Positions 43,746-52,639 of a stretch of 64,000 nt of DNA are shown here, one piece after another (position 1 is the first letter of the stretch; the number at the start of each line of letters is the position of its first letter). Source of the DNA: Yinghuangia seranimata (lineage in GTDB: Bacteria; Actinomycetota; Actinomycetes; Streptomycetales; Streptomycetaceae); the NCBI RefSeq assembly GCF_029953285.1, contig NZ_JASAOI010000027.1, forward strand, positions 1-64,000. Direction: 5' to 3'. Under the pieces are notes generated by a model. It did no database searches. It saw only the letters and a list, made by a program, of their open reading frames with translations, and was not told the DNA's origin. The translations under genes were made by a program, and so were the position numbers.

Positions 43746-43789
43746 CGCGTTTGACCGGCCCGCGCGACCGTGTCTGGCAGCATCGCGGC

Positions 43790-44464
43790 ATGACCCGCGC
43801 CAAGGCCGCCGCATCGCCCTCCGTCCACACGATCGAGACGCCCGTCGGCGAGGCCCGGGCGACGGTGCACGCCGCCACGGGGACGGCCCGCGGCTGGTTC
43901 GTGACGTCGCACGGCGCCGGCGGCGGGATCGAGGCGCGCGACCTGGTCGCGCTGGCCGCGGCGCTGCCGCCGCTGGGGATCACCGTGGCGCTGGTCGAGC
44001 AGCCGTGGCGGGTGGCGGGGAAGAAGCTCGCCCCGGCCCCGAAACGGCTGGACGAGGCCTGGGTACCGGTCGTCGAGGACCTGAAGGCCCGGATGGACGG
44101 CCTGCCGTTCGCCGTCTCCGGGCGGAGCGCGGGCGCGCGCGTGGCGTGCCGCACCGCGGCGGCGTCGGGGGCCGCAGGGGTGGTCGCGCTGGCGTTCCCG
44201 CTGCACCCCCCGGGCAAGCCGGCGGCGTCGCGGGCGGACGAGCTGCTCGGGGCGGGCGTGCCGACGCTGGTCGTGCAGGGCGACAAGGACCCGTTCGGCG
44301 GACCCGCCGAGTTCCCGGAGCCGCCGGCCGGCACGACGCTGGTCGCCGTGCCGTACGCCGACCACTCCTTCGGCGTCGCGAAGAAGGCCCCGGTGACCGA
44401 GGAGGACACCCTCGCGCTGATCACGGACACGGTCGGCGACTGGCTCGTAAGCCTGTTCGGGTGA
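43790..44464 (+). CDS. Alpha/beta hydrolase family protein (KANL3/Tex30-like dienelactone hydrolase type)
   Basis: 224 residues from ATG 43790. GWFVTSHGAGGGIEARDL supplies the oxyanion-hole region, SGRSAGARVA the nucleophile S113, VVQGDKDPFG the acid (D165 or D167) and YADHSFGVA the histidine H192. This small, lidless alpha/beta hydrolase resembles the family annotated as dienelactone hydrolase or KAT8 complex subunit 3-like. The substrate is unknown. It starts 44 bp after the SRAP gene and may be co-transcribed. Confidence 0.88.
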   Translation: MTRAKAAASPSVHTIETPVGEARATVHAATGTARGWFVTSHGAGGGIEARDLVALAAALPPLGITVALVEQPWRVAGKKLAPAPKRLDEAWVPVVEDLKARMDGLPFAVSGRSAGARVACRTAAASGAAGVVALAFPLHPPGKPAASRADELLGAGVPTLVVQGDKDPFGGPAEFPEPPAGTTLVAVPYADHSFGVAKKAPVTEEDTLALITDTVGDWLVSLFG

Positions 44465-44476
44465 CCGCCGGCGGTG

Positions 44477-44503
44477 GGGAATGAACCCCGCTGACCTCGC
44501 GTT
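44477..44503 (+). promoter_or_regulatory. SigR-dependent promoter upstream of sigR
   Basis: GGGAAT at 44477-44482, exactly 18 nt spacer, then GTT at 44501-44503. This equals the known SigR consensus GGAAT-N18-GTT. The start codon of the long SigR form is at 44539, ~35 bp downstream. Confidence 0.88.
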
Positions 44504-44538
44504 GTGGCCGATACACCCTCGACCTGTGGAGGCCGCCC

Positions 44539-45312
44539 ATGCTCACAGCCCTGCCCCCTGTCGGCCGCGCTGATGCCGCTGCCGACCCGTCGATCTTGCA
44601 GTGGCGCGCGTGGGCGCCGGGCGGTGATCCCGAGCGACCGATATCGTCGAGGTCGAACGGGTCCGTGGTGACCCGTGGGGATCGTCAGGTGGAGGAGGTG
44701 GGTCCCGTCGCGGAGACCGAGACCCTGGAGCAGCGGGACGCGCGGTTCGAGCGCGACGCGCTGCCGTATCTGGACCAGCTTTACTCGGCGGCGCTGCGTA
44801 TGACGCGCAACCCGGCGGACGCCGAGGACCTGGTGCAGGAGACGTTCGCGAAGGCGTACGGGTCGTTCCACCAGTTCCGCGAGGGCACCAACCTGAAGGC
44901 CTGGCTCTACCGGATCCTCACGAACACCTTCATCAACAGCTACCGCAAGAAGCAGCGGGAGCCCCAGCAGAGCGCCGCCGAGGAGATCGAGGACTGGCAG
45001 CTCGCGCGGGCCGAGTCGCATATGTCGACGGGCCTGCGTTCGGCCGAGGCGCAGGCGCTCGACCGGCTGCCGGATTCCGATGTGAAGGCAGCGCTGCAGG
45101 CGATCCCCGAGGAATTCCGCATCGCGGTGTATCTCGCGGACGTCGAGGGATTCCCGTACAAGGAGATCGCCGACATCATGGGGACCCCCATCGGTACGGT
45201 GATGTCCCGGTTGCACCGCGGACGCCGCCAGTTGCGCACCCTGCTGGAGGACTACGCCCGTGAGCGCGGGCTGGTCCCGGCGGGCTCGGATCGGAAGGAC
45301 TCGGTCTCATGA
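44539..45312 (+). CDS. sigR: Thiol-oxidative stress sigma factor SigR
   Basis: 257 residues from ATG 44539, or ~204 from the internal GTG at 44698, which is preceded by a GGTGGAGGAG run. Region 2 ([20 protein letters not shown]) and region 4 ([20 protein letters not shown]) are nearly the same as in Streptomyces SigR. In S. coelicolor a long, unstable form with a ~55-residue extension is made from the SigR-driven promoter, and a short stable form from a constitutive one. The 53-residue extension and upstream SigR promoter here fit that design. It directs transcription of the mycothiol and thioredoxin regulon. Its stop overlaps rsrA by ATGA. Confidence 0.96.
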   Translation: MLTALPPVGRADAAADPSILQWRAWAPGGDPERPISSRSNGSVVTRGDRQVEEVGPVAETETLEQRDARFERDALPYLDQLYSAALRMTRNPADAEDLVQETFAKAYGSFHQFREGTNLKAWLYRILTNTFINSYRKKQREPQQSAAEEIEDWQLARAESHMSTGLRSAEAQALDRLPDSDVKAALQAIPEEFRIAVYLADVEGFPYKEIADIMGTPIGTVMSRLHRGRRQLRTLLEDYARERGLVPAGSDRKDSVS

Positions 45313-45650
45313 GCTGCGGCGACCACCACGAAGTGGACTGCTCGCAAATCCTCGACCGGCTGTACGAGTACATCGACAACGAGCTGGCCGACGCCGACTG
45401 CGGGGACATCCGGACGCACTTGGACGAGTGCTCGCCGTGTCTGGAGAAGTACGGGCTGGAACAGCACGTGAAGGCGCTGGTGCAGCGCTGCTGCGGCTGC
45501 GACGACGTGCCGGTCGATCTGCGCAGCAAAGTCCTGGCGCGGATCCGCGAGGTGAAGACGCAGGTCGTGACGTCCGACGGGGCGTCGGTCGTCGTCGAAC
45601 AGGTGTCGGTGGAGTCCGTCGTCGTGGACGGCGACCGGCCCGGCGCCTGA
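45309..45650 (+). CDS. rsrA: Zinc-binding redox anti-sigma factor RsrA
   Basis: 113 residues; its ATG overlaps the sigR stop (ATGA), so translation is coupled. The ZAS-type motif is intact: C3, C11, then H37, C41 and C44 in THLDECSPC. These positions equal those of S. coelicolor RsrA. It holds SigR inactive; oxidation of the cysteines to a disulfide expels zinc and releases SigR. Extra cysteines C31, C61, C62 and C64 are also present. Confidence 0.96.
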   Translation: MSCGDHHEVDCSQILDRLYEYIDNELADADCGDIRTHLDECSPCLEKYGLEQHVKALVQRCCGCDDVPVDLRSKVLARIREVKTQVVTSDGASVVVEQVSVESVVVDGDRPGA

Positions 45651-45823
45651 CCGTCGTGCCCCAGGGCGCGTGATACGGCGAACGGCCTATTACGCGCCCC
45701 CCTTTCGGGTTAATCCGGCGACGCCGGGCAGAGTAAACCGGGCAGAAGGCGCTCAGCGCCCGTACGCCGTCCTATCCTCGGTTGGCGGTTGAATTCGCGA
45801 CCGGAGCCGAGGAGGCAGTCGCA

Positions 45824-46654
45824 ATGGGAACGCTGCCGATCATTACGGCCGGCCGGTCCACTGCCCGATTTCCACATATCGGGTTCGCGGTACGCGGCGC
45901 GGTCGCGCTGTCCGCAGCGCTCGTCCTGGTGCGCCGCGGCCTGGCCCGCGCCCGCGACCACGCGGAGCGCGACGCGGCGGTGCGCAGTCTGCTGCGGGCC
46001 GTCGAGGTCAAGGACGTCTACACCCGCGCGCACAGCGAACGGGTGGCCCACGCCTCGGTGTTGATCGCCCGTCAGCTCGGGATGCCGGACCGCCGCGTGG
46101 TGCTGCTGCGCTACGCGGCGCTGCTGCACGACGTCGGCAAGCTCGGCGTCCCGACCCGGCTGCTCACCAAGTCGGGCCCGCTCGACCCGGACGAGCGCGA
46201 GACCATTCAGCGGCATCCCGAGTGCGGCGCCGACCTGGTGCGCGACATGGACTTCCTCGGCGAGGGCCGGGACGGCATCCTGCACCACCACGAGCGCATG
46301 GACGGACGCGGCTACCCGGCGGGCCTCGAAGGCACCGCCATCCCGGAGTTCGCCCGCATCATCGCGGTCGCCGACGCGTTCGACGCGATGACCTCGACCC
46401 GCTCGTACCGCAGGTCGCGGCCGATCGAGGCGGCGCTCGCCGAACTGCACCGCTGCAGCGGCGACCAGTTCGACCCGCGCATGGTGCAGGCGCTCGACGC
46501 GGCCCTGCGCCGCTACGGCTGGCCGCTCGCCGAGCGCCCGGACACCGCCGCGGCGGGCCGGGCGGCGTCGCCGGTCCCCGTGCCGCGGCTGGGTGTCGAC
46601 GACACCCACAGCGTGGCCGGGGCGCTCGCGGCCGAGCGGCACGAGGCCGGCTGA
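45824..46654 (+). CDS. HD-GYP domain protein
   Basis: 276 residues from ATG 45824, with GAGGAGG 8 nt upstream. A hydrophobic N-terminal segment (HIGFAVRGAVALSAALVLV) may be a membrane anchor. The HD-GYP core follows: DVYTRAHSERVAHASVLIAR, LLHDVGKLGVP (HD), HHHERMDGRGYPAGL (GYP motif) and DAFDAMTSTRSYR. HD-GYP proteins commonly hydrolyse cyclic-di-GMP, but many actinobacterial single-domain forms are untested. No sensor domain is fused to it. Confidence 0.9.
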   Translation: MGTLPIITAGRSTARFPHIGFAVRGAVALSAALVLVRRGLARARDHAERDAAVRSLLRAVEVKDVYTRAHSERVAHASVLIARQLGMPDRRVVLLRYAALLHDVGKLGVPTRLLTKSGPLDPDERETIQRHPECGADLVRDMDFLGEGRDGILHHHERMDGRGYPAGLEGTAIPEFARIIAVADAFDAMTSTRSYRRSRPIEAALAELHRCSGDQFDPRMVQALDAALRRYGWPLAERPDTAAAGRAASPVPVPRLGVDDTHSVAGALAAERHEAG

Positions 46655-46692
46655 ACACCCCGGCCGGTCGGGGGCGTTCGGGCCCCGTCGGA

Positions 46693-47715
46693 TCACTTGC
46701 GGAACCACGCCGGCGACTTCGCCAGGTCGTTCAGTGCCGACTTGGTCAGCGGCGGCTTGCTCATCGCGGGTCCGGGGGCGTCCGGCCCGGTGAGGCCGTT
46801 GACGGCGTACAGCACCACCTGGTTGCCGTTGGCGAAGGTGAGGGACGCGGCGAAGCCGGCCGCGGAGCCGGCCGCGCCACCGGACTGCTGGTCGCCGGGC
46901 AGCGTCCAGGTCTTGAACACCGCGCCGCTGGACAGCGTCTCGGTCGTGCAGTCGGTGTTCGGCGGCGTCGTGCCGGTGCTCTCGCAGTAGTTGTGCGCGC
47001 GTTCGTCGTCGACCGTGCTGTGCCAGTCGTCGCGGTTGACCGCGATGTCGACGACGGCGACGTCGAGGTACCCGGTCTTGCCGTCCTTGGTCACGAAGTA
47101 GCGGCCGTTGAGCGGGTTGGTCGGCGTCTTGGCCGGGGTCTGCCGGCGCAGCGTCCCCGTGTCGGACGGAAGCAGCGCGGCGATGAAGGCGACCGGGTCC
47201 TTGGCCGCGGGCGGCGTGGAGGCGGTGGCCGGCGGCGAACTCCGCGTCGGGGTGCCGCTGCTCTTGGTCTGCTTGCTGATTCCGGCGCCGCCGGGCTGGG
47301 TGGTGCGCTCCTCGTCGGGGCCGTCGGCCGGGCTCGCGGTGGGCCCGGTGGACGCGCTCACCTCGCCCCCGCCGGGTTCGACGAGCGGCGCGGGGCTGCC
47401 GGTCGCGTGCGGCGCCGGCGCCGCGGCCGTGGTGCTCTGCGGCTGGGAGTTGCCCTGCGGCGCGGCCTGGTTGAGCTTCGGCAGGAGGCCCGCGCCGAAG
47501 CCGATCGCGAGCACGGCCGCGATCGACGACGCGGCCATCGCGTACCTGCGCCGCCGCCGGATCGCCCCGGCGCGCGCCATGATGTCGTCGGCGCCCGTGT
47601 CGCCGGGCGGCACGAACCCTTCGGCCGCCAGCTTGAGAAGCTGCTTGGCCAGCACGTCTTGTGGGTCACTCCCGTCGAAGTCGTCGTCCGTGTCGAACCT
47701 GTCCGTGCCGTTCAA
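46693..47715 (-). CDS. Candidate anti-sigma/membrane partner of the SigE-family sigma factor
   Basis: 340 residues from a TTG at 47715 that overlaps the sigma-factor stop (TTGA), so translation is coupled; no other start fits. A ~65-residue cytoplasmic N-terminus with DPQDVLAKQLLKLAAEG is followed by RRRRR and a membrane helix (YAMAASSIAAVLAIGFGAGL). Then come a Pro/Thr/Ser-rich stretch and an extracytoplasmic domain with FVTKDGKTGYLDVAVVDIAV. No zinc motif is seen. Position and topology suggest an anti-sigma factor or sensor, by inference. Confidence 0.75.
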   Translation of the reverse strand: MNGTDRFDTDDDFDGSDPQDVLAKQLLKLAAEGFVPPGDTGADDIMARAGAIRRRRRYAMAASSIAAVLAIGFGAGLLPKLNQAAPQGNSQPQSTTAAAPAPHATGSPAPLVEPGGGEVSASTGPTASPADGPDEERTTQPGGAGISKQTKSSGTPTRSSPPATASTPPAAKDPVAFIAALLPSDTGTLRRQTPAKTPTNPLNGRYFVTKDGKTGYLDVAVVDIAVNRDDWHSTVDDERAHNYCESTGTTPPNTDCTTETLSSGAVFKTWTLPGDQQSGGAAGSAAGFAASLTFANGNQVVLYAVNGLTGPDAPGPAMSKPPLTKSALNDLAKSPAWFRK

Positions 47716-48242
47716 AGCCGGGCCTCCTCGGCATTCGTGGCCGCGAGCGGCGCCCCGGGCAGCGCGTCGCCCAACGCGGTGCGCAGCGCCGCCAGCCCCC
47801 GGGCGCTCTGGCTCTTCACCGTGCCGGGCGAGACGCCGAGGATGTGGGCGGTCTCCTCGACGCTGAGGTCCTCCCAGTAACGCAGCACCAGGACCGCGCG
47901 CTGCCGGGCGGGTACGCGGGTGAGCGCCGCGCGTACCGCGAGCCCGAGTTCCGGATCCCCGCCCGGCGCCGCCTGGGTGTCCGGCGGTGCGGCGTGCGGG
48001 TGTTCGCGGCGCCACAGGCGGCGCCGCGACGATATGAACACGCTCATGAGCGTGCGGCGCGTGTACGCCTCGATGTTGTCGATCCGGTCGAGCCGCCGAC
48101 CCGCGAGCACCACCTTGACCAGGGTGGACTGCACGAGGTCCTCGGCTTCGTGGACGTCGCCGCACAGCAGGAACGCGCTGCGCAGCAGAGGACCGCGACG
48201 AGCGATGATGAACTCGCGCAGGGCATCGTCATGTCCTGCCAA
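47712..48242 (-). CDS. SigE-family RNA polymerase sigma factor (ECF)
   Basis: 176 residues from a TTG at 48242, chosen because GAGGAGGTGT lies 5-6 nt upstream. Region 2 reads LRSAFLLCGDVHEAEDLVQS and TLVKVVLAGRRLDRIDNIEA; region 4 reads RQRAVLVLRYWEDLSVEETA and HILGVSPGTVKSQSARGLAA. These match the actinobacterial SigE-family subgroup (TIGR02983-like). It is co-translated with the membrane protein gene at 46693. The stimulus and regulon are unknown. Confidence 0.92.
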   Translation of the reverse strand: MAGHDDALREFIIARRGPLLRSAFLLCGDVHEAEDLVQSTLVKVVLAGRRLDRIDNIEAYTRRTLMSVFISSRRRLWRREHPHAAPPDTQAAPGGDPELGLAVRAALTRVPARQRAVLVLRYWEDLSVEETAHILGVSPGTVKSQSARGLAALRTALGDALPGAPLAATNAEEARL

Positions 48243-48373
48243 CGCGACACCTCCTCGGGGGCCCGGTCAGGGCCTTCACCTTGGAAGAGACGCGACCCGG
48301 CTATCCGGTTGCGCGGCGCCGACGGCAATTGACAGCATCGTTCCCCTCCTACCGACCAAGCGGGGAACTCAGC

Positions 48374-48988
48374 ATGCTCATATGGGGCTTCAAGACCCTG
48401 TTCAAGGTCCTCTCCGAGGGCGTCTTCCACTGCCCGCGCTGCGGCGTGGACCGTGCCTACCGGCTGCGCCTCGCGCGGCGCTGGTTCACGCTGTTCTTCA
48501 TCCCCGTCTTCCCGTACCGCACGGACGGCAACCACGTGGAGTGCCAGACCTGCAAGGGCACGTTCTACGAGTCGGTGCTGCAACGGCCGACGTCCGGGCA
48601 GCTGTCGCAGGACCTGGCGAACGGCATGCGGCTGCTGGCTCTGGACGTGCTGCGCGCGTCGGGCACCCCGTCGACCGCGGCGCGTACCGCGGCGGTCAAG
48701 GCGGTCGTCGAAGCCGGCCTGCCGGACTACTCCATGGCCGCGCTCGACGCCGAACTCGCCGCCGCACCCGTCCCGTCGGGCAGCGTGCTCGTGCCGCTCG
48801 GCCAGCAGCTCGAGGCGCAGGGCCGCGAATGGCTGCTCACCCGCGGGGTGCGGATCGCCGCGGCCGACGGCGGGATCGGGTCGGCCGAGCGCGAGGTGCT
48901 CGACCGCTGCGGCGCGTTCCTCCAGATGACGGTCGCGCACGTGGCGGGCGTCGTGGACACCGTGCAGCGGAACGCGGCCCAGGCCTGA
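48374..48988 (+). CDS. Zinc-ribbon / TerB-like domain protein
   Basis: 204 residues from ATG 48374. An N-terminal zinc ribbon is formed by FHCPRCGVDRAYRLRLAR and HVECQTCKGTFY, separated by a hydrophobic WFTLFFIPVFPY. The C-terminal ~80 residues (VKAVVEAGLPDYSMAALDAE and IAAADGGIGSAEREVLDRCG) look like a TerB-type helical domain. Zinc-ribbon/TerB proteins are linked to membrane-associated stress systems. It is divergent from the sigma-factor gene. Its role is unknown. Confidence 0.8.
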   Translation: MLIWGFKTLFKVLSEGVFHCPRCGVDRAYRLRLARRWFTLFFIPVFPYRTDGNHVECQTCKGTFYESVLQRPTSGQLSQDLANGMRLLALDVLRASGTPSTAARTAAVKAVVEAGLPDYSMAALDAELAAAPVPSGSVLVPLGQQLEAQGREWLLTRGVRIAAADGGIGSAEREVLDRCGAFLQMTVAHVAGVVDTVQRNAAQA

Positions 48989-49028
48989 TCGTCCGCCGTG
49001 TCCGGCGCGGTACCGGCCCGGGGTCGGG

Positions 49029-49244
49029 TCAGGCGGTGCGGACGCCGTCCTCGACGCACTTGGCGGTCCAGCCGCGCGGCGTCACCTGCACGACCATCCT
49101 CCGGCGGCACTGCCCGCAGTAACGCGGCGGCTCCAGCTCGCGGCGCCGGGCGCACGCGGTGTGCCCGGCGGCGTCGGCGGGCTCGCCGCACTGGTCGCAG
49201 AAGGCCGCGGGCGTCGCGTCGGTCGGGTCAGCGGTCGTGTTCAC
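49029..49244 (-). CDS. bsaP: Biotin synthase auxiliary protein BsaP-like
   Basis: 71 residues from a GTG at 49244. Two cysteine pairs (FCDQCGEP and [19 protein letters not shown]) with [10 protein letters not shown] between them, and a later lone Cys (TAKC), match the small actinobacterial BsaP protein. BsaP supports biotin synthase by helping with its iron-sulfur cluster. bioB lies ~2.4 kb away on the same strand, so the context agrees, although an unrelated gene intervenes. Only 19 bp separate its start from that of the divergent thioesterase. Confidence 0.78.
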   Translation of the reverse strand: MNTTADPTDATPAAFCDQCGEPADAAGHTACARRRELEPPRYCGQCRRRMVVQVTPRGWTAKCVEDGVRTA

Positions 49245-49263
49245 GGTCGTAGAGTACGGCCCT

Positions 49264-49665
49264 ATGCCGCACGAGCCCATTCCGGTGTCACCCGGAACAC
49301 ACGCCGAAATCACCCACACCGTGACCGACGCCGACACCGCGGCCGCGGTCGGCAGCGGTGACCTGGCCGTGCTCGGCACCCCGCGGCTGCTGGCGCTCGC
49401 CGAGGCCGCCACCGTCCGCGCGCTCGACGGCCTGCTCGGCGAGCGCCGCACGTCCGTCGGCACCCGCGTCGCGCTCGAGCACCTGCTCGCCACGCCGGTC
49501 GGCGGCACCGTGACCGTGCGCGCCGAAGTCGTCTACACCGACGGCCGGTTGGTGCGCTTCGCGGTGGTCGCCGAGGACGCCGCGCGCCGCCTCGTCGGGC
49601 AGGGCGAGGTCACCCGCGTCGTGGTCGACCGCGAGCGGTTCCTCGCCCGGCTGCCCGAGGCGTGA
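49264..49665 (+). CDS. Hotdog-fold thioesterase family protein (FlK-like)
   Basis: 133 residues from ATG 49264. A single hotdog domain: [19 protein letters not shown] carries the catalytic-type Glu and [13 protein letters not shown] the His, the pattern of fluoroacetyl-CoA-thioesterase-like (FlK) proteins. [20 protein letters not shown] completes the sheet. It probably hydrolyses acyl-CoA or acyl-ACP thioesters; the substrate is unknown. It lies between the bsaP-like gene (divergent) and the TPP enzyme (convergent, 7 bp between stops). Confidence 0.88.
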   Translation: MPHEPIPVSPGTHAEITHTVTDADTAAAVGSGDLAVLGTPRLLALAEAATVRALDGLLGERRTSVGTRVALEHLLATPVGGTVTVRAEVVYTDGRLVRFAVVAEDAARRLVGQGEVTRVVVDRERFLARLPEA

Positions 49666-49672
49666 CGCGGCC

Positions 49673-51445
49673 CTAGACGCCCATGGTGCTGCGCGGATAG
49701 ACGGCGTCCGGGTCGGTCAGCACGTTGACCAGGTACGGCACGCCGGACGCGAACGCGCGGGCCAGCGCGCCCTCGATGTCGTCCGCCCTGCGGACCGTCT
49801 CGCCCGCACCGCCCAGCGCCCGCACCACCTCGTCGTAGCGGGTCTCCGGCGCCAGGGTGGCGGCGACGTCGTGGCCGTACAGCTTGCGCATCGGGTGTTT
49901 CTCCAGGCCCCAGACGCCGTTGTTGCCGACGACCATCACCACCGGCAGGTTGTGCCGCACGAGCGTGTAGGCGTCCATCAGCGAGAACCCCGCCGCGCCG
50001 TCGCCGAGCAGCACCACGACCTGGGCGTCGGGGCGGGCCAGGCGCGCGGCGACCGCGTAGCCGAGGCCGGTGCCCAGGCAGCCGTACGGGCCCGGGTCCA
50101 ACCAGCCGCCGGGCCGGCCGGGCTCGACGTACTTCCCGGCGTACGACACGAAGTCCCCGCCGTCGCCGACCACCACCGCGTCGTCTGCCAGCACCCGCAG
50201 CAGCTCGCCGTAGATCCGCACGGGGTGGATCGGGTCGCCGCCGCCGCGGAGCAGCGCGCGGTCGGACTGCGCGGCGGTGCGGGTCGCCGCCTGCATGTGC
50301 TCGAACCAGTTCCGGTACGTGCCCGGCTTGGCCTGCCGCTCCCACGCGTCCACCAGGCCGTCCAGCACGAGCGTGAGGTCGCCGCACACCGACGCCGCGA
50401 CGGGGGCGGTCGCGCTCAGCTGCTCGGGGGAGTCCACGAGATGCAGGACGCGGGCCGGCACGGCGCCGTCCCGGCCGCCGAACACGCCGTACCCGAGCCG
50501 GAAGTCGAGCGGCGCGCCGACCACGACGACCAGGTCCGCGCCGCCGAGCGCGGCCACGCGGGCGCGGGTGACCAGCAGCTCGTGGCCGGTCGGCAGCACC
50601 CCGCGGCCCATGCCGTTCGCGACGACCGGGACGCCCATGGTCTCCGCGGCCCGCCGCGCGGCCTCCTCTGCGCGGCCCATCCACACGTCCTGCCCGAGCA
50701 CCAGCACGGGCCGCTGCGCGTCGGCCAGCAGTCCCGCGGCGGTCGCCACCGCGACCGGGTCGGGGGCGACGGGCTCCGCGCGCACGGCGACCGGCGCCGG
50801 GGCGGTGGTCCGGTCGAACAGCACGTCCATGGGCACGTCCAGGAACACCGGTCCGCGCCGCGGTCGCTCGGCCAGCGCGAAGGCGTCGGCGAGCTCGGCG
50901 CCGATCCGGTCCGTCTCGTGCACCGTCGCGGCGTGCTTGGTCACCGGCGCGAGCAGCGGGGGGTGGTCGAGCTCCTGCAGCGCGCCCGAACCCCACCGGA
51001 ACGCGGGCGCCCGACCGCCGAGCACGACCAGCGGCGAGCCGTTGAGGTGTGCGGTCGTGACGGCGCTGATCCCGTTGGTCACGCCGGGCCCGGCCGTCAG
51101 CACCGCGAACCCGGCGCGGCGCGTCAGCTTCGCGGTCGCCTCGGCCGCGAACACGGCGGTCTGCTCGTGGCGCACGTCCAGCACCCGCAGCGGCTCGGCG
51201 GCACGCACCGCGGCGTCGTAGACGGGGAAGACGTGGCCGCCGGAGAGCGTGAAGAGCGTGTCGACACCGTACGCGCGGGCCGCCGCGACCACGAGGTCGC
51301 CGCCGTGGCCGGCCACGGTGCCGGGTGGGGTGTCGGGCGGGGCGGCGTTCGCCCGTGCCCCCTGCGGTGCGGCGGGGTCGTGCCCCGCGCCGTGCCCCGC
51401 GTCCTGCCCTGTGTCCTGACCTGCGTCCTTGTCCGTGCCCGCCAT
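49673..51445 (-). CDS. Thiamine pyrophosphate-dependent enzyme (acetolactate synthase-like)
   Basis: 590 residues from ATG 51445, with GGAGGTG upstream. The first ~45 residues are Asp/Gly/His/Ala-rich and repetitive. The three TPP-enzyme domains follow: the N-terminal one with VLDVRHEQTAVFAAEATAKL (activating Glu) and LTAGPGVTNGISAV, the middle one with VPVVANGMGRGVLP, and the C-terminal one with VVLLGDGAAGFSLMDAYT then MVVGNN (GDG...NN). It is not a clear IlvB ortholog; oxalyl-CoA decarboxylase or acetolactate synthase-like chemistry is possible. Confidence 0.88.
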   Translation of the reverse strand: MAGTDKDAGQDTGQDAGHGAGHDPAAPQGARANAAPPDTPPGTVAGHGGDLVVAAARAYGVDTLFTLSGGHVFPVYDAAVRAAEPLRVLDVRHEQTAVFAAEATAKLTRRAGFAVLTAGPGVTNGISAVTTAHLNGSPLVVLGGRAPAFRWGSGALQELDHPPLLAPVTKHAATVHETDRIGAELADAFALAERPRRGPVFLDVPMDVLFDRTTAPAPVAVRAEPVAPDPVAVATAAGLLADAQRPVLVLGQDVWMGRAEEAARRAAETMGVPVVANGMGRGVLPTGHELLVTRARVAALGGADLVVVVGAPLDFRLGYGVFGGRDGAVPARVLHLVDSPEQLSATAPVAASVCGDLTLVLDGLVDAWERQAKPGTYRNWFEHMQAATRTAAQSDRALLRGGGDPIHPVRIYGELLRVLADDAVVVGDGGDFVSYAGKYVEPGRPGGWLDPGPYGCLGTGLGYAVAARLARPDAQVVVLLGDGAAGFSLMDAYTLVRHNLPVVMVVGNNGVWGLEKHPMRKLYGHDVAATLAPETRYDEVVRALGGAGETVRRADDIEGALARAFASGVPYLVNVLTDPDAVYPRSTMGV

Positions 51446-51553
51446 GCCGACACCTCCGCGCAAGAGTCCGACCTGAAACGGTAGCGGCGCGGACACGCTG
51501 CGACACGGTCCGCGGCGGGATTTCCCCGGGAACCGGGCGCCCCGGACGCGCGA

Positions 51554-51590
51554 AGGCCCGTGCGTGAGCGGGTCGCTCGCGCACGGGCCT
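51554..51590 (-). terminator. Terminator of the bioD-bioB operon
   Basis: A 16 bp stem (51554-51569 with 51575-51590, one wobble) and a 5 nt loop lie 12 bp beyond the bioB stop on the minus strand. Confidence 0.85.
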
Positions 51591-51601
51591 CCGGATGGTG
51601 C

Positions 51602-52639
51602 CTACAGCGTCTGGTTCAGCGCCTTGACCGGCATGCTCAGCTGGTCGAGCAGCGCCAGGTCGCTCTCCGGCTTGCGGCCGAGCGTCGTCAGGTAGTTGCC
51701 GACGATGACGGCGTTGATGCCGCCCAGCAGGCCCTGCTCGGTGCCCAGGTCGCCGAGCGCGATCTCGCGGCCGCCCGCGTAGCGCAGGATGGTGCGCGGG
51801 AGGGCGAGCCGGAACGCGCCGATGATCTTCAGCGCCTCGCGCGGCTCGATGACCGTCTGCTCCTCGAACGGCGTGCCCGGGCGCGGGTTGAGGAAGTTCA
51901 GCGGCACCTCGTCCGGCTCCAGCTCGGCGAGCTGGCCGGCGAACTCGGCGCGCTGCTCCGGGGTCTCGCCCATGCCGACGATGCCGCCGCAGCACACCTC
52001 CATGCCGGCGGCGCGCACCATGCGCAGGGTGTCCCAGCGCTCCTCCCACGAGTGCGTGGTGACCACGTTCGGGAAGTAGGAGCGGGCCGTCTCGAGGTTG
52101 TGGTTGTAGCGGTGGATGCCCATCTCGGCGAGCTCGTCGACCTGCTCCTGCGAGAGCATGCCGAGGGAGGCCGCGATGTTGATGTCGACGGCCTCGCGGA
52201 TCGCCTTGACGCCCTCGCGCATCTGGCTCATGAGGCGCTCGTCGGGCCCGCGGACGGCGGCCACGATGCAGAACTCCGTCGCGCCGGTCGCCGCGGTCTC
52301 CTCGGCGGCCTTCACCAGCGACGGGATGTCGAGCCACGCGGCGCGCACGGGGGACGGGAACAGGCCGGACTGCGAGCAGAAGTGGCAGTCCTCCGGGCAG
52401 CCGCCGGTCTTGACCGACACGATGCCCTCGACCTCGACCTCGGGGCCGCAGTGCCGCATGCGCACCTCGTGCGCCAGCTGGAGCAGCTCCTCGAGGCGCT
52501 CGTCCGGGAGGTTCAGCACCTCCAGCACCTGCTCCTCGGACAGGCCGCGGCCTTCCTCCAGGACCTGCACGCGTGCGACGGCGAGGATGTCGCCGTCCGC
52601 GGGGGCCTGCCGGCTCGTCACATCGAGCGTTTCCGTCAC
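51602..52639 (-). CDS. bioB: Biotin synthase
   Basis: 345 residues from a GTG at 52639. The radical-SAM cluster site is [13 protein letters not shown] (C81, C85, C88). Further conserved blocks are [48 protein letters not shown] and [13 protein letters not shown]. It inserts sulfur into dethiobiotin, the last step of biotin synthesis. Its start overlaps the bioD stop by GTGA, so translation is coupled. No bioA or bioF is in the window. Confidence 0.97.
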   Translation of the reverse strand: MTETLDVTSRQAPADGDILAVARVQVLEEGRGLSEEQVLEVLNLPDERLEELLQLAHEVRMRHCGPEVEVEGIVSVKTGGCPEDCHFCSQSGLFPSPVRAAWLDIPSLVKAAEETAATGATEFCIVAAVRGPDERLMSQMREGVKAIREAVDINIAASLGMLSQEQVDELAEMGIHRYNHNLETARSYFPNVVTTHSWEERWDTLRMVRAAGMEVCCGGIVGMGETPEQRAEFAGQLAELEPDEVPLNFLNPRPGTPFEEQTVIEPREALKIIGAFRLALPRTILRYAGGREIALGDLGTEQGLLGGINAVIVGNYLTTLGRKPESDLALLDQLSMPVKALNQTL

